Shown here: piece by piece, positions 1 through 8,922 of the stretch
Layout: each line of letters opens with the position of its first letter
Position numbering within the stretch: the stretch's first letter is position 1
Assembly (NCBI RefSeq): GCF_002750975.1
Contig: NZ_PEJS01000001.1
Span: 1,550,001-1,614,000, forward strand
Direction: 5' to 3'
DNA length: 64,000 bases
Source of the DNA: Stenotrophomonas indicatrix
Lineage (GTDB): Bacteria > Pseudomonadota > Gammaproteobacteria > Xanthomonadales > Xanthomonadaceae
Position numbers and translations under genes: made by a program
Notes under the pieces: generated by a model
Told to the model about the DNA's origin: nothing
Database searches by the model: none
What the model saw: only the letters and a program-made list of their open reading frames with translations

Positions 1-405
1 GGTGGAGGCATAGGGTGAGGTGTCCAGCCACAGTGCATGGCCACTGAGGTTGATGTGCGTTTCTGCGATGGCCGCACGCGAGCCACCCGTGGCGGTATCC
101 AGGTCCCCGCGCAGCGAATCACCCAGCGGATAGATGAGCAGGGCGAGGACAGTGGGCACGAACATCAGGGCATGCACCCGGCCCGGCACGTGCCCGCGCT
201 CGCGCACCATGTAGCGGCCCCAGGCCAGCAGGAGCAGCACCAGCAGCGGCACCCCGATCCACAGCGCGAGGGTGATCAACGCCACCACGCCCCAGCCGAG
301 ATTCGGGGTGCAGACCGCGATCAGGCCAAGCGCGGCGAGCAGGCTGGCCAGGACCAGCGAGACGCCGATACCGAAGCGGTAGTTCCTGTACGGGGTAGCA
401 GTCAT
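1..405 (-). CDS. Partial integral membrane protein, unknown function
   Basis: The reading frame starts at an ATG whose complement ends at 405 and stays open to the window edge, giving 135 residues. The protein opens with a short basic tail (MTATPYRNYRFG) and has a hydrophobic helix at about residues 12-33. A second lies at about 35-58 and a third at about 75-88, then a more polar stretch that reads ETHINLSGHALWLDTSPY. The C-terminus is outside the window. It lies 75 bp downstream of the GlxA-type regulator in the same direction, so the two may be co-transcribed. I do not recognise the family. Confidence 0.6.
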   Translation of the reverse strand, partial: MTATPYRNYRFGIGVSLVLASLLAALGLIAVCTPNLGWGVVALITLALWIGVPLLVLLLLAWGRYMVRERGHVPGRVHALMFVPTVLALLIYPLGDSLRGDLDTATGGSRAAIAETHINLSGHALWLDTSPYAST

Positions 406-480
406 CACCGTTCCATCGGCAGGCCGGGGCGTGCCTGCATCTTGCCGGTTGGGTGGCTGCGTGGAAAGACGGAGGTGCTG

Positions 481-1482
481 TCAGCAACCCACCAGCCGGT
501 CGGCGCTGAGGCCACTGCGGTGCTGGTTGCGGTATTCGATGGGGCTGGCATCGACCATGCCGCGGAAGTGCCGGCGGAACGATTCCTGCGATCCGAACCC
601 GGCCTGTTCGGCCACCCACTGCAGCGGGCGGTCGGTGGTTTCCAGCAGTTCGCGTGCGTAGGCCACGCGTTCGCGGATGAGCCAATCGATGGGCGACAGG
701 CCGGTGGCTTCCAGGAACTGCCGCTGCAGGGTGCGCTGGCTGAGTGCGGCCTGTTCGGCCAGGCTGCCCAGCGAATGCGGCTCGCGCAGGTTGCGGCGCA
801 TCCACTCCATCAGTTTCGCCAGCCGCGTGGGCTCGCCCAGCGGAATCGCGCGGCTGACCCGCTGGCTGCGTTCGGCATCACGCCAAGGTGCCAGCACCAG
901 CCGTTCGGCCACCAGATTGGCCACGCGCGCGCCGTAATCCTTGCGCACCATGTGCAGCATCATGTCTATGCCGGTGGCCGAGCCGGCCGAGGTGATGATG
1001 CTGCCGGCGTCCACGTACAGCACATCGTCGCGCACGTGGATGCGCGGAAATTCGCGCGCCAGCGTTTCGGTGAGGCGCCAGTGGGTGGTGGCTTGGCGAC
1101 CATCGAGCAATCCAGCCCAGGCGAGCACGAATGCACCGGAGCAGATGGACGTGATGCGTGCGCCGCGCGCGTGGGCGCGGGTGAGGGCATCAAGCAACGC
1201 CTGCGGCGGGCGCTCGCTGGGTTCGCGCCAGCCGGGAATGACGATGATGTCGGCGTCGTCGACAGCGCTCAGATCGTAGGGCAGTTGCACCTGCGCGCTG
1301 CCGAGCATGCGCAGTGCACCGGGTTCGCCAGCGCAGAGCTGGGTGCGGTACCAGGCCACGCCCAGTTCAGGGCGGATGGGCGCGAACAGGCCGACCGCGC
1401 AGCCGAATTCGAACAGGCCCTGGCCGTGGCAGGCCACGATGGCGACGGTGGGCGCGGTCGGATCGGCAGGCAGGGTGGGCAT
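481..1482 (-). CDS. GlxA/FtrA-type AraC-family transcriptional regulator
   Basis: A 333-residue regulator with two domains. Residues about 10-180 form a DJ-1/PfpI-like class I amidotransferase fold carrying the nucleophile-elbow-like segment SICSGAF (Cys114). Residues about 220-320 form an AraC helix-turn-helix pair (LGSLAEQAALSQRTLQRQF and LQWVAEQAGFGSQESFRRHF). The family (GlxA, FtrA, ArgR-type regulators) controls catabolic genes, and the N-terminal domain is thought to sense a ligand rather than act as an enzyme. It is divergent from the TonB receptor at 1798, so it is one candidate regulator of that operon. That is inference from position only. Confidence 0.88.
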   Translation of the reverse strand: MPTLPADPTAPTVAIVACHGQGLFEFGCAVGLFAPIRPELGVAWYRTQLCAGEPGALRMLGSAQVQLPYDLSAVDDADIIVIPGWREPSERPPQALLDALTRAHARGARITSICSGAFVLAWAGLLDGRQATTHWRLTETLAREFPRIHVRDDVLYVDAGSIITSAGSATGIDMMLHMVRKDYGARVANLVAERLVLAPWRDAERSQRVSRAIPLGEPTRLAKLMEWMRRNLREPHSLGSLAEQAALSQRTLQRQFLEATGLSPIDWLIRERVAYARELLETTDRPLQWVAEQAGFGSQESFRRHFRGMVDASPIEYRNQHRSGLSADRLVGC

Positions 1483-1797
1483 GGCTTGATGCTACCGACG
1501 CAGGCACGTGCCGCTGAGTGGCGCGCGGGCATGAGGTGATGCCCGCACGGTATATGGAGTCCGGGGTCAGATCCTTTCCGCAGGAAGGGCACTGACCCTG
1601 CGGATTCGCGTGTATGGGGGCAGAGCCCTTTCCTTTGGAAAGGGATCCGACCCGGTGTGTGCAGGCTGCGTAAGGTCATTACCAGCAGTCATGTGGCTGG
1701 CGCGATGTGACGGTCACATGACGCGATATCCTCTGTCGCGTGTTGGGCGTGGGCTCTTGAATGGAGGCGTGTCTCCGGCCCACCCCCACGAGCCCCC
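1483..1797. other. Divergent intergenic region with two palindromic repeats and an operator
   Basis: This gene-free 315 bp separates the GlxA-type regulator from the TonB receptor. It contains two stem-loop units: GGGTCAG at 1564-1570 pairing with CTGACCC at 1592-1598, and CCCTTTCC-ttt-GGAAAGGG at 1626-1644. The same repeat family recurs at 35044-35120. A separate perfect palindrome at 1705-1719 is listed as an operator. No small ORF is convincing. Confidence 0.7.
1705..1719. promoter_or_regulatory. Perfect 15-bp palindromic operator candidate
   Basis: ATGTGAC-G-GTCACAT is perfectly symmetrical about a central G, 79 bp upstream of the TonB receptor ATG. The TGTGA/TCACA arms resemble a CRP half-site, but only 3 bp separate them instead of 6, so this is more likely the site of a local repressor or activator. 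The regulator is unknown. Confidence 0.55.
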
Positions 1798-4374
1798 ATG
1801 CCTGCTGCCCACATTCCTGCGCTGTCCACGCTCTCCCTGCTGATTGCCGCAACTCTTGCCGCTGCCCCGGCGTATGCGGCTGAGGCCGATGCACCGTCGG
1901 CGACCACTGCCACTTCTGCGAACCTTGCCGCGTCCACGCTGGATGCGGTGGTGGTGACCGGTTCACGCACCAGCACGCGCACGGTGAAGAACAGCTCGAC
2001 ACCGATCGACGTGATTTCCGCCGAGGACCTGGCCGCGACCGGCCAGGCCAACCTGCTGGAAGCGCTGCAGCGCAGCCTGCCATCGCTGAGCCAGATCGGC
2101 GGTTACCAGAGCGACCAGGAAAGCCTGATCCGCGGTTACCAGCTGCGCAACCTGTCGCCGGGTTACACGCTGGTGCTGGTGAACGGCAAGCGCCGCAACG
2201 CCAGCGCGTATGTCAGTGGCGCCAACGGTGGCGGCTACCCCGGCCATGCCTGGGCCGATCTGGCGCTGATTCCGGTGTCGGCCATCGACCATGTGGAGGT
2301 GCTGCGTGATGGTGCTTCGGCCATCTACGGTTCGGACGCGATCACCGGAGTGATCAACGTGATCCTGAAATCTCAGGCACACGGTGGCGATGTCTCGGTG
2401 GAGAGCGGGCAGAGCATCGATGGCGACGGCAGCCGCACCAGCGTGCGCGCCAACATCGGCCTGCCGTGGGGCGAGGATGGCTTCATCAACCTGTCCGGCG
2501 AGAGCACACGCCAGCACCATGCGATCCGCACGCGGCGCTACATCGACGGCTACCTGAGTTATCCCGCCGTGGATGGCAACGGCAACCTGGTGGCGCTGCG
2601 TCCAAACAACCGCTTGCCGGCTGGAGCGACGCCGAACCCGGCCGAGGCCGGGCGCGATGCCGAGGCCAACATCATCCTCAGCTCGCCGTCGTATGCGCTG
2701 AAGGCCTTCGCGGTGAACGTGGGCCATGGCCTGGGCGAGAACGCCCAGTTCTACGCCAATGCGACCGCCAGCGAACGCACCGCGCAGGCGATCCAGAACT
2801 TCCGCCTGCCGGCAACGATCTTCACCACCTACAAGGCGCCGGGCGTGCTGAGCGTGTTTCCCGATGGCTTCCTGCCGGTGCTGGAAACCAAGGAGAAGCA
2901 GTACACCGGCACGGCTGGGGTGAAGGGCCAGGTTGCGGGGTGGGACTACGACTTCAGCCTGACCGGCAACCGCGACACGGTGCGCACCTACACCCGCAAT
3001 TCGGTGAACTACTCGCTGCCGTACCCCGGCTCGCCGACCGACTTCTATGACGGCAAGCTGGATTACCAGCAGGGCATCGCCAACCTTGATCTGCGTCGCG
3101 GCGTCGAGGTGGCGGCCTTCGCATCGCCACTGGAAGTGAGTGCCGGTGCCGAGTACCAGCACGAACAATACGAACGCGGGGCAGGGCAGTGGGAGTCGTA
3201 CACCGGTTTTGGTGCGGCTGCCTTCGTGGGCTATTCGACCGCCGATGCGGTGAAGGCCACCCGCAACAGCAAGGCGGTGTACGCCGGTGCAGCGACCAAC
3301 ATCACGTCGCGCTGGTACCTGGACGCCGCCGCGCGCTGGGAAGACCACTCGGACTTCGGCACGGTGTCGACCGGTCGGTTGACCACGCGCTTCGACTTCA
3401 CCGATGCGCTGGGCGTACGTGCCACGGTCAGCAATGGCTTCCACGCGCCGAGCCTGGGCGCGCAGTTCTACCAGGCCACCGGCAGCTGCCCGTGCGGTAC
3501 CACGCTGGTGGCGCAGGTCGCTTCGCCGGCAGCAGTGGCGCTGGGCGCTACGCCACTGAAGCCGGAGAAGGCCACCAACTACAGCCTCGGCGTGACCTGG
3601 GACCCGAGCCCGGCCTTCCATCTGGCGGTGGATGCGTACCAGATCGACATCCGTGGCCAGCTGGGCCAGTCCAGCCAGATCGGCTACAACGCGCAGGACC
3701 CGGCGCGGGTGACCGACAACAGTGGCACCGTGCTGACCGCCGCGCAGAAGAACACCATCGACGCGCTGCTGGGCACGGCCGGCATCAGCATCCTGCCCGG
3801 TGATGCGTTCTACGCCAGCTACTTCACCAACGTGGGCGACACCCGCACGCGCGGCGTGGAGCTGACCCTGGAGGCGAACCAGGAAACGCAGTGGGGCAAG
3901 CTGCGCTGGAGCTACGCGGCCAACGTGGGCCGCACCACCATCCAGAAAGTGAGCGCGATTCCGCAGGCGCTGCAGGGGCTGCCGAACATCAACCTGTTGA
4001 CCAAGTCGAGCGAGTACGCGCTGCGCTTCCGCACGCCGTCGTACACGCAGGTGGCGGGGCTGGGTTGGCAGAACGGGCGCTGGCGTTCGAACGTGGACTT
4101 CACCTACTACGGCCCGATCAAGCGCCTGAACAACGGCGTGGAGTACAAGCAGCCGCCGGTGCTGGTGACCAACCTGTCCGGTGGCGTAGAGCTGGGTGCC
4201 GGTTGGAGTGCGGCGCTGGGCATCAACAACGTGTTCGACAAGCGCACCCGCAAGGTGCCTGCGTACGCACGCAGCGCCACCGATGTGGCCAGCATCGAGA
4301 CCACCTGGGACAGCGGTGATGTGCTGAGCAACGTCGGGACGTTCTGGTACGGGCGTGTCAATTACCGGTTCTGA
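1798..4374 (+). CDS. TonB-dependent outer-membrane receptor
   Basis: 858 residues. There is a signal peptide at 1-28 ending in APAYAA, then a TonB-box-like segment DAVVVTGSR at about 49-57, a plug domain at about 60-195 (with STPIDVISAEDL and the conserved DGASAIYGSDAITGVINV stretch) and a 22-strand-type barrel ending in the aromatic terminal motif YGRVNYRF. It would import a siderophore-like or other scarce solute using TonB energy. Only 52 bp, holding a SMAG repeat, separate it from the FMN reductase gene. It probably serves as the outer-membrane port of the sulfur-salvage operon; the substrate is inferred, not shown. The start at 1798 gives a good signal peptide. Confidence 0.9.
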   Translation: MPAAHIPALSTLSLLIAATLAAAPAYAAEADAPSATTATSANLAASTLDAVVVTGSRTSTRTVKNSSTPIDVISAEDLAATGQANLLEALQRSLPSLSQIGGYQSDQESLIRGYQLRNLSPGYTLVLVNGKRRNASAYVSGANGGGYPGHAWADLALIPVSAIDHVEVLRDGASAIYGSDAITGVINVILKSQAHGGDVSVESGQSIDGDGSRTSVRANIGLPWGEDGFINLSGESTRQHHAIRTRRYIDGYLSYPAVDGNGNLVALRPNNRLPAGATPNPAEAGRDAEANIILSSPSYALKAFAVNVGHGLGENAQFYANATASERTAQAIQNFRLPATIFTTYKAPGVLSVFPDGFLPVLETKEKQYTGTAGVKGQVAGWDYDFSLTGNRDTVRTYTRNSVNYSLPYPGSPTDFYDGKLDYQQGIANLDLRRGVEVAAFASPLEVSAGAEYQHEQYERGAGQWESYTGFGAAAFVGYSTADAVKATRNSKAVYAGAATNITSRWYLDAAARWEDHSDFGTVSTGRLTTRFDFTDALGVRATVSNGFHAPSLGAQFYQATGSCPCGTTLVAQVASPAAVALGATPLKPEKATNYSLGVTWDPSPAFHLAVDAYQIDIRGQLGQSSQIGYNAQDPARVTDNSGTVLTAAQKNTIDALLGTAGISILPGDAFYASYFTNVGDTRTRGVELTLEANQETQWGKLRWSYAANVGRTTIQKVSAIPQALQGLPNINLLTKSSEYALRFRTPSYTQVAGLGWQNGRWRSNVDFTYYGPIKRLNNGVEYKQPPVLVTNLSGGVELGAGWSAALGINNVFDKRTRKVPAYARSATDVASIETTWDSGDVLSNVGTFWYGRVNYRF

Positions 4375-4390
4375 GGTTCATGTGAAACGT

Positions 4391-4413
4391 CGCCGGGCAT
4401 GGCCCGGCGCTAC
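4391..4413 (-). repeat. SMAG-type GTAG palindromic repeat
   Basis: On the minus strand this reads GTAGCGCCGGGCCATGCCCG followed by GCG, a GC-rich hairpin of the S. maltophilia GTAG (SMAG) class. The identical 23-mer occurs at 8941-8963 in the opposite orientation. It sits between the TonB receptor stop and the FMN reductase start, where such hairpins can act as mRNA stabilisers or partial terminators. Confidence 0.8.
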
Positions 4414-4426
4414 CGAGGAGGGGGTC

Positions 4427-5008
4427 ATGTCTTCTGCATTGAATGTGGTTGCGTTGATTGGTTCGCCGACGGCGTCGGCCAACTCGCGCACGTTGCTGCT
4501 GGTGCGGCATCTGCTGGAAGAACTGCGCGAGCGGGTCAACATCAGCGTGGAGCTGGTCGAGCTGGCGCCGATCGCGCGCTCGCTGGGGCAGGCGCTGCAG
4601 CGTAGTGAAGTGGAGCCGCAGGTGGAGCGCGCGCTGGCCACGATTGAATCTGCACAGCTGCTGGTGGCGGCCGCGCCGGTGTATCGCGGGTCCTATCCGG
4701 GCCTGTTCAAGCACCTGATCGACTTCATCGGGCTGGACGCTCTGGTGGATACGCCAGTGCTGCTGGCGGCTACTGGTGGCAGTGAGCGCCACGCGCTGGT
4801 GATCGACCATCAGCTGCGTCCACTCTTCAGCTTCCTGCAGGCGCATACGTTGCCGATCGGGGTGTATGCCACGCCGGCCGACTTCGACGGCGACCGGATC
4901 AACAGCGCTGCACTGCAGGCACGCATCCAACTGGCGGCCGAGCGTGCGGCGGGACACGTGGCACCACTGGCGGCGGCGCTGCCTGCGCCGCTGCGCAGGA
5001 TCGCCTAG
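4427..5008 (+). CDS. msuE: NADPH-dependent FMN reductase, MsuE/SsuE type
   Basis: 193 residues from ATG 4427, chosen because GAGGAGG lies just upstream; the frame stays open to 4355 but only through the SMAG repeat. It begins with the flavodoxin-like strand NVVALIGSP and a phosphate-binding turn (TASANSRT). It carries the family signature APVYRGSYPGLFKHLIDFI and the later block LLAATGGSERHALVIDHQLRPLF. Family members reduce FMN with NAD(P)H and hand FMNH2 to two-component flavin monooxygenases. Three such monooxygenases follow in the same operon. The next gene begins 3 bp after the stop. Confidence 0.87.
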   Translation: MSSALNVVALIGSPTASANSRTLLLVRHLLEELRERVNISVELVELAPIARSLGQALQRSEVEPQVERALATIESAQLLVAAAPVYRGSYPGLFKHLIDFIGLDALVDTPVLLAATGGSERHALVIDHQLRPLFSFLQAHTLPIGVYATPADFDGDRINSAALQARIQLAAERAAGHVAPLAAALPAPLRRIA

Positions 5009-5011
5009 GAC

Positions 5012-6037
5012 GTGGCGGTGCAGCTGCGGCACCTGGCGTTCCTCACGCCGGGAAGCTATCTGCCGGAACAACCGCGCGCAGGCCTGGACGCGACGTTGGC
5101 GTTGATCGCGTTTGCCGAACAGCTGGGCTATGACGGCGCATGGGTGCGCCACCGCCACCTGGAGCCAGGCATCAGCTCGGCAGCGGTGTTCCTGGCGGCG
5201 GCCAGCCAGCACACCACGCGCATTGAGCTGGGCAGTGCGGTGATCCAGCTGGGCTACGAAACACCTTTCCGCCTGGCTGAGGATCTGTCATTGCTGGATG
5301 CGCTGGCAGGTGGCCGGCTGCAGGTAGGCGTCAGTACTGGCGCGCCGCCGCACGGGGAGCTGGTAGGGCCTTTGCTGTACGACAGCGACCCTGCGCGCAT
5401 CGACTTTTCCCATGGCCGGGTGGCGCGGTTGCTGGAAGCGCTGCGTGGTGAACCGTTGGGCGCCGCCGATGCCGAAGTCGGCAACGCCGCCACGCGCTAT
5501 CGCCCGCGTCTGCAGCCACATGCGCCGGGGTTGGTGGACCGGGTCTGGTATGGCGCTGGCTCCCTGCAGTCGGCGCGTTCGGCGGGTGAGCAGGGGCTGC
5601 ATCTGCTGCTGGGCAACGTCAACCGTGCCGAGCTGAGTGATGACTTCTTTGTCGCGCAGTTGCAGCACCTGCAGGCCTATCGTGCGGCATTGCCGGTGGG
5701 CAGCGCACGCCGCGTGGCGGTGGGGCGGGTGCTGGTGCCCACCGAGGGTGTGGATGCGGCCACGCGGCAGCGGATCGAGGCCTTCAGTGCCCAGCGGCAT
5801 GCGCGCACCCTGGCCCCGCAAGGGCCGCGACGCACGATGTTCGCACCCGACGTGGTCGGTAGTACGGCGCAGATCATCGCGCGGTTGCAGGCCGATCCGC
5901 TGCTGCAGCAGGTGGACGAGCTGCGGGTGGAACTGCCTTATGAACTGCCCGAGCAGGACTACCGGCGCATCCTCACCACGGTGATCGAGGACATCGCGCC
6001 GGCGCTGGGCTGGCGCGCACCTGCGCAAGCGGCGTGA
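5012..6037 (+). CDS. LLM-class flavin-dependent monooxygenase (first of three)
   Basis: 341 residues with a GTG start at 5012; AGGA overlapping the preceding stop is the ribosome site. The sequence has luciferase-like TIM-barrel features: an N-terminal AFAEQLGYDGAWVRHRHLE segment, then GSAVIQLGYETPFRLAEDLSLLDALAGGRLQVGVSTG. Family members use FMNH2 and oxygen to oxidise carbon next to S or N or to cleave C-S bonds. With the adjacent reductase it forms a two-component oxygenase. Its position before a thioredoxin-like gene and an NtaA-type enzyme parallels cmoO in B. subtilis. Substrate assignment is by context only. Confidence 0.85.
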   Translation: MAVQLRHLAFLTPGSYLPEQPRAGLDATLALIAFAEQLGYDGAWVRHRHLEPGISSAAVFLAAASQHTTRIELGSAVIQLGYETPFRLAEDLSLLDALAGGRLQVGVSTGAPPHGELVGPLLYDSDPARIDFSHGRVARLLEALRGEPLGAADAEVGNAATRYRPRLQPHAPGLVDRVWYGAGSLQSARSAGEQGLHLLLGNVNRAELSDDFFVAQLQHLQAYRAALPVGSARRVAVGRVLVPTEGVDAATRQRIEAFSAQRHARTLAPQGPRRTMFAPDVVGSTAQIIARLQADPLLQQVDELRVELPYELPEQDYRRILTTVIEDIAPALGWRAPAQAA

Positions 6038-6203
6038 TGCCGCCCGCGCCCATAACGGCCGGCAGTCTGCTTATTGCCAACCTGCATCTGCATGGCCGGA
6101 TCCGACCGTGGATTGTCGAGTTCCGGCGCTGGCAGCCGGCGGTCCTTCTCTAGCATCGATATCGAAGCGGCAGTGCATTGCCGACCCCTACGAGGACGAT
6201 TCC

Positions 6204-6566
6204 GTGGCTGTAGACGCAAACCACAAACCCATCCTGTTCCTGCTGGACCGCGAGTTCGAGGACGGCCAGTTGCCCGGACAACGCTTCTTCTGCCGGCACA
6301 GTCTGCTGCTGGAAGGTGCGCTGTCGAGCATCGATGGCCTGGACGCACAGCTGGATGTGCGCCGCATCGGCTTCAGCCGGCCGCGCCGCGAGGTGATCGC
6401 CGAGATCGGCGAGCAGGACCAGTCGCTGCCGAAGCTGGTGCTGCCGCAGGGCGTGGTCAATGAGCACGCCAGTGGTGAGTACCAGCAGCGCCAGTACATC
6501 TCCGGTGCTGAGCCGATCCTGGCGGCACTGAATGGCCTGCTTGGCATTCCCGTGGCCCATCCCTGA
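6204..6566 (+). CDS. DUF3088-family protein, thioredoxin/glutaredoxin-like
   Basis: 120 residues from a GTG at 6204 with GAGGA 8 bp upstream; an ATG at 6108 is in frame but has no good ribosome site. Visible layout: a first strand KPILFLLDREF, a CRHS motif at the start of the next helix (RFFCRHSLLLEGALSSI), a second strand LDVRRIGF, and a loop before SLPKLVLPQGVV that resembles the proline loop of thioredoxin folds. This suggests a monothiol CxxS glutaredoxin-like protein. It lies among FMN-dependent oxygenase genes after a 166-bp gap, which could hold an internal promoter. The fold assignment is my inference. Confidence 0.75.
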   Translation: MAVDANHKPILFLLDREFEDGQLPGQRFFCRHSLLLEGALSSIDGLDAQLDVRRIGFSRPRREVIAEIGEQDQSLPKLVLPQGVVNEHASGEYQQRQYISGAEPILAALNGLLGIPVAHP

Positions 6567-6580
6567 GCGAGGACGTGACG

Positions 6581-7558
6581 ATGAGCTACCTCACCAGCGT
6601 GTTGGACAAGAGCCCGGTGGCCGACGGCAGCACGCCCGAACAAGCGCTGCGCAACAGCCTGCAACTGGCGCAGCGCGCCGAGCAGTTGGGTTACCACCGC
6701 TACTGGTTTGCCGAACACCATGCCGCGCCGACGCTGGCCAGCCCGGCACCGGAAGTGCTGGCGGCGTGGGTGCTGGCGCAGACCCGGCGCATCCGCATCG
6801 GCAGTGGCGGGGTGATGCTGCGCCACTACGCCCCCTACAAGGTGGCCGAGAATTTCAATCTGCTGGCCGCCCTTGCGCCCGGACGCGTGGATCTGGGCGT
6901 GGGCAAGGCGCCGGGTGGTCTGCCGGCATCGACTGCCGCACTGGCCGCCGGTCGCCCGGCGTTCGCCGATTTCGACCAGCAGTTGCGCGACCTGGAAGGC
7001 TATCTGTCGGATGCGCAGGCAGACGCGCAGGCGCGGCCGATTCCGCAGACGCCACCGGAGCGCTTCCTGCTGGGCGCGAGTCCACAGAGTGCGCGGCAGG
7101 CCGCAGAGCTTGGCTGGCGCTTCGTCTACGCCGCGCACTTCGATGGCGACCCGAAGCACATCGAGGCCGCCTTCGAGGCCTATCGGGCGGTGTCCGCGCA
7201 CGCCCCGTTGCTGGCAACGGTGGCCTTCGCCGCGCCCACCAGCGAGGCCGCCGCCCGCCACGTTGGCGCGTTGCGGGTCTACAAGCTGCACCTGGGCCCA
7301 GGGCAGACGGTGAACCTGCCCAGCCCCGAGGCCGCTGCCGAGTACGCACGGCAGGTAGGGGTTGCTGATTTCCGCATCGAAGAAACACGCCCCAGCGTGC
7401 TCTCTGGCGATGCACAGCATGTACGCAGCGAGCTGGATGCGCTGCACCGCCGCTTCGGCGTCGGTGAATTCATCCTCGACGCGCCGGTGGCCGACCTCGA
7501 CGCACGCCTGACGTCCCTTGAACTGCTGTCGCCCGCGCCCCGCGCGGCGGTGGCCTGA
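6581..7558 (+). CDS. LLM-class flavin-dependent oxidoreductase (second of three)
   Basis: 325 residues from ATG 6581, which has GAGGA seven bases upstream; a GTG at 6575 is in frame but worse placed. The N-terminus reads SYLTSVLDKSPV and is followed by QRAEQLGYHRYWFAEHHAAP, the hallmark of the luciferase-like single-chain group. The block IGSGGVMLRHYAPYKVAENFNL binds the flavin phosphate in relatives. It starts 14 bp after the DUF3088 gene and ends 16 bp before the NtaA-type gene. Probable role: FMNH2-dependent oxidation of an N-acyl S-alkyl amino acid or a breakdown product. Confidence 0.86.
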   Translation: MSYLTSVLDKSPVADGSTPEQALRNSLQLAQRAEQLGYHRYWFAEHHAAPTLASPAPEVLAAWVLAQTRRIRIGSGGVMLRHYAPYKVAENFNLLAALAPGRVDLGVGKAPGGLPASTAALAAGRPAFADFDQQLRDLEGYLSDAQADAQARPIPQTPPERFLLGASPQSARQAAELGWRFVYAAHFDGDPKHIEAAFEAYRAVSAHAPLLATVAFAAPTSEAAARHVGALRVYKLHLGPGQTVNLPSPEAAAEYARQVGVADFRIEETRPSVLSGDAQHVRSELDALHRRFGVGEFILDAPVADLDARLTSLELLSPAPRAAVA

Positions 7559-7574
7559 CTGCTGGAGCCACCCC

Positions 7575-8918
7575 ATGAGCACGACCCCGCGTCCCATCCC
7601 CTTCGGCATCATGCTGCAGGGCCCCGGCAGCCACATGCATGCGTGGAAGCACCCGTCCAACGTGCCCGATGCCAGCGTCAACCTGGGCTACTACATCGAC
7701 ATCGCGCGTACCGCCGAGGACAACGGCATTGCCTTCGGCTTCGTTGCCGACGGGCTGTACATCAACGAGAAGTCGATCCCGCATTTCCTCAACCGCTTCG
7801 AGCCGATCTCGCTGTTGTCGGCGCTGGCGACGGCGACGAAGAAGATCGGCCTGGCCGGCACGCTCTCCACCTCGTACAGCGATCCGTTCACCGTGGCGCG
7901 CCAGTTCGCCTCGCTGGATCTGCTCAGCGGTGGCCGTGCAGGGTGGAACGTGGTGACCTCGCCGCTGGAAGGCTCGGGACGAAACTACGGGCGTCCGCAT
8001 CCAGAACACGCGCTGCGTTACCAGATTGCCGATGAGTACCTGGAAGTGGTGCAGGGCCTGTGGGATTCGTGGGATGACGATGCGTTCGTGCGTGACCGCG
8101 ACAGCGGCACGTTCTTCGCACCGGAGAAGTTCCGCCGGCTGGATCACAAGGGCCGCTTCTTCCAGGTGGAAGGCCCACTCAACATCCAGCGCTCGCCGCA
8201 GGGCCAGCCGGTGATCTTCCAGGCCGGTTCGTCCGACGATGGCATTGCGTTGGCTGGCAAGTACGCCGATGCGGTGTTCACCCACGCGCCGTCGCTGGAG
8301 GAGACCCGTACGTTCACCCAGAAGGTGAAGAACTCGGCGATCGCCCATGGCCGCAGCGCCGGTGACGTCAAGATCTTCCCGGGCATCGGCCCGATCGTTG
8401 GCCGTACGGCGGAAGACGCCGAGGCCAAGTACCAGGCGATTGCCGCGCTGGCCGGGCTGGACGATGCCCTGGCGTATCTCGGCCGCTTCTTCGACCACCA
8501 TGATTTCAGCCAGTACGACCCGGATGCACCGTTCCCGGAGCTGGGTGACATCGGCGCCAATTCCTTCCGCTCCACCACCGACCGCATCAAGCAGGACGCA
8601 CGCGAGCAGGGCCTGAGCCTGCGCCAGGTGGCACTGCAGGCGGTGAGCCCGCGGCCGAACTTCATCGGCACGCCGGAACATGTGGCCGACGAACTGATCC
8701 GCTGGTTCGACGCCGGCGCCAGCGATGGCTTCATCCTCGGCTTCGCCGCGCAGCGCGAAGGCCTGGATGATTTCGCAACGCTGGTGCTGCCCCTGCTGGA
8801 AGCACGCGGTTACCACCGCAGTGCGCTGGAAGGACAGACCCTGCGCGACCACCTGGGCCTGCCGTACAAGGCCAGCCGCCATGCAAGCGATGCTGAACCG
8901 GCGCGGAAGGCGGGGTAG
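7575..8918 (+). CDS. NtaA/SnaA/DszA-family FMN-dependent monooxygenase (third of three)
   Basis: 447 residues from ATG 7575. It begins RPIPFGIMLQGPGSHMHAWKHP. The family block AGTLSTSYSDPFTVARQFASLDLLSGGRAGWNVVTS is intact, and FQAGSSDDGIALAGKYADAVF follows. This subfamily includes nitrilotriacetate and dibenzothiophene-sulfone monooxygenases and B. subtilis CmoJ (YtnJ), which attacks N-acetylated S-alkyl cysteines. The neighbouring M20 deacylase and GNAT acetyltransferase make the last comparison the most informative. It is full length with no visible defect. Confidence 0.9.
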   Translation: MSTTPRPIPFGIMLQGPGSHMHAWKHPSNVPDASVNLGYYIDIARTAEDNGIAFGFVADGLYINEKSIPHFLNRFEPISLLSALATATKKIGLAGTLSTSYSDPFTVARQFASLDLLSGGRAGWNVVTSPLEGSGRNYGRPHPEHALRYQIADEYLEVVQGLWDSWDDDAFVRDRDSGTFFAPEKFRRLDHKGRFFQVEGPLNIQRSPQGQPVIFQAGSSDDGIALAGKYADAVFTHAPSLEETRTFTQKVKNSAIAHGRSAGDVKIFPGIGPIVGRTAEDAEAKYQAIAALAGLDDALAYLGRFFDHHDFSQYDPDAPFPELGDIGANSFRSTTDRIKQDAREQGLSLRQVALQAVSPRPNFIGTPEHVADELIRWFDAGASDGFILGFAAQREGLDDFATLVLPLLEARGYHRSALEGQTLRDHLGLPYKASRHASDAEPARKAG

Positions 8919-8922
8919 GGCG

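Noticed and set aside
37..1539. 500-residue open frame on the plus strand
   Set aside because: Antisense to the GlxA-type regulator and the partial membrane gene; low-complexity composition and no recognisable domain.
1705..1719. Possible CRP/Clp site
   Set aside because: Half-sites are TGTGA and TCACA but only 3 bp apart rather than 6, so ordinary CRP binding is not expected. Kept only as an operator of unknown regulator.
1963..3621. 552-residue antisense frame in the TonB receptor
   Set aside because: Shadow of the receptor, which has signal peptide, plug and barrel end.
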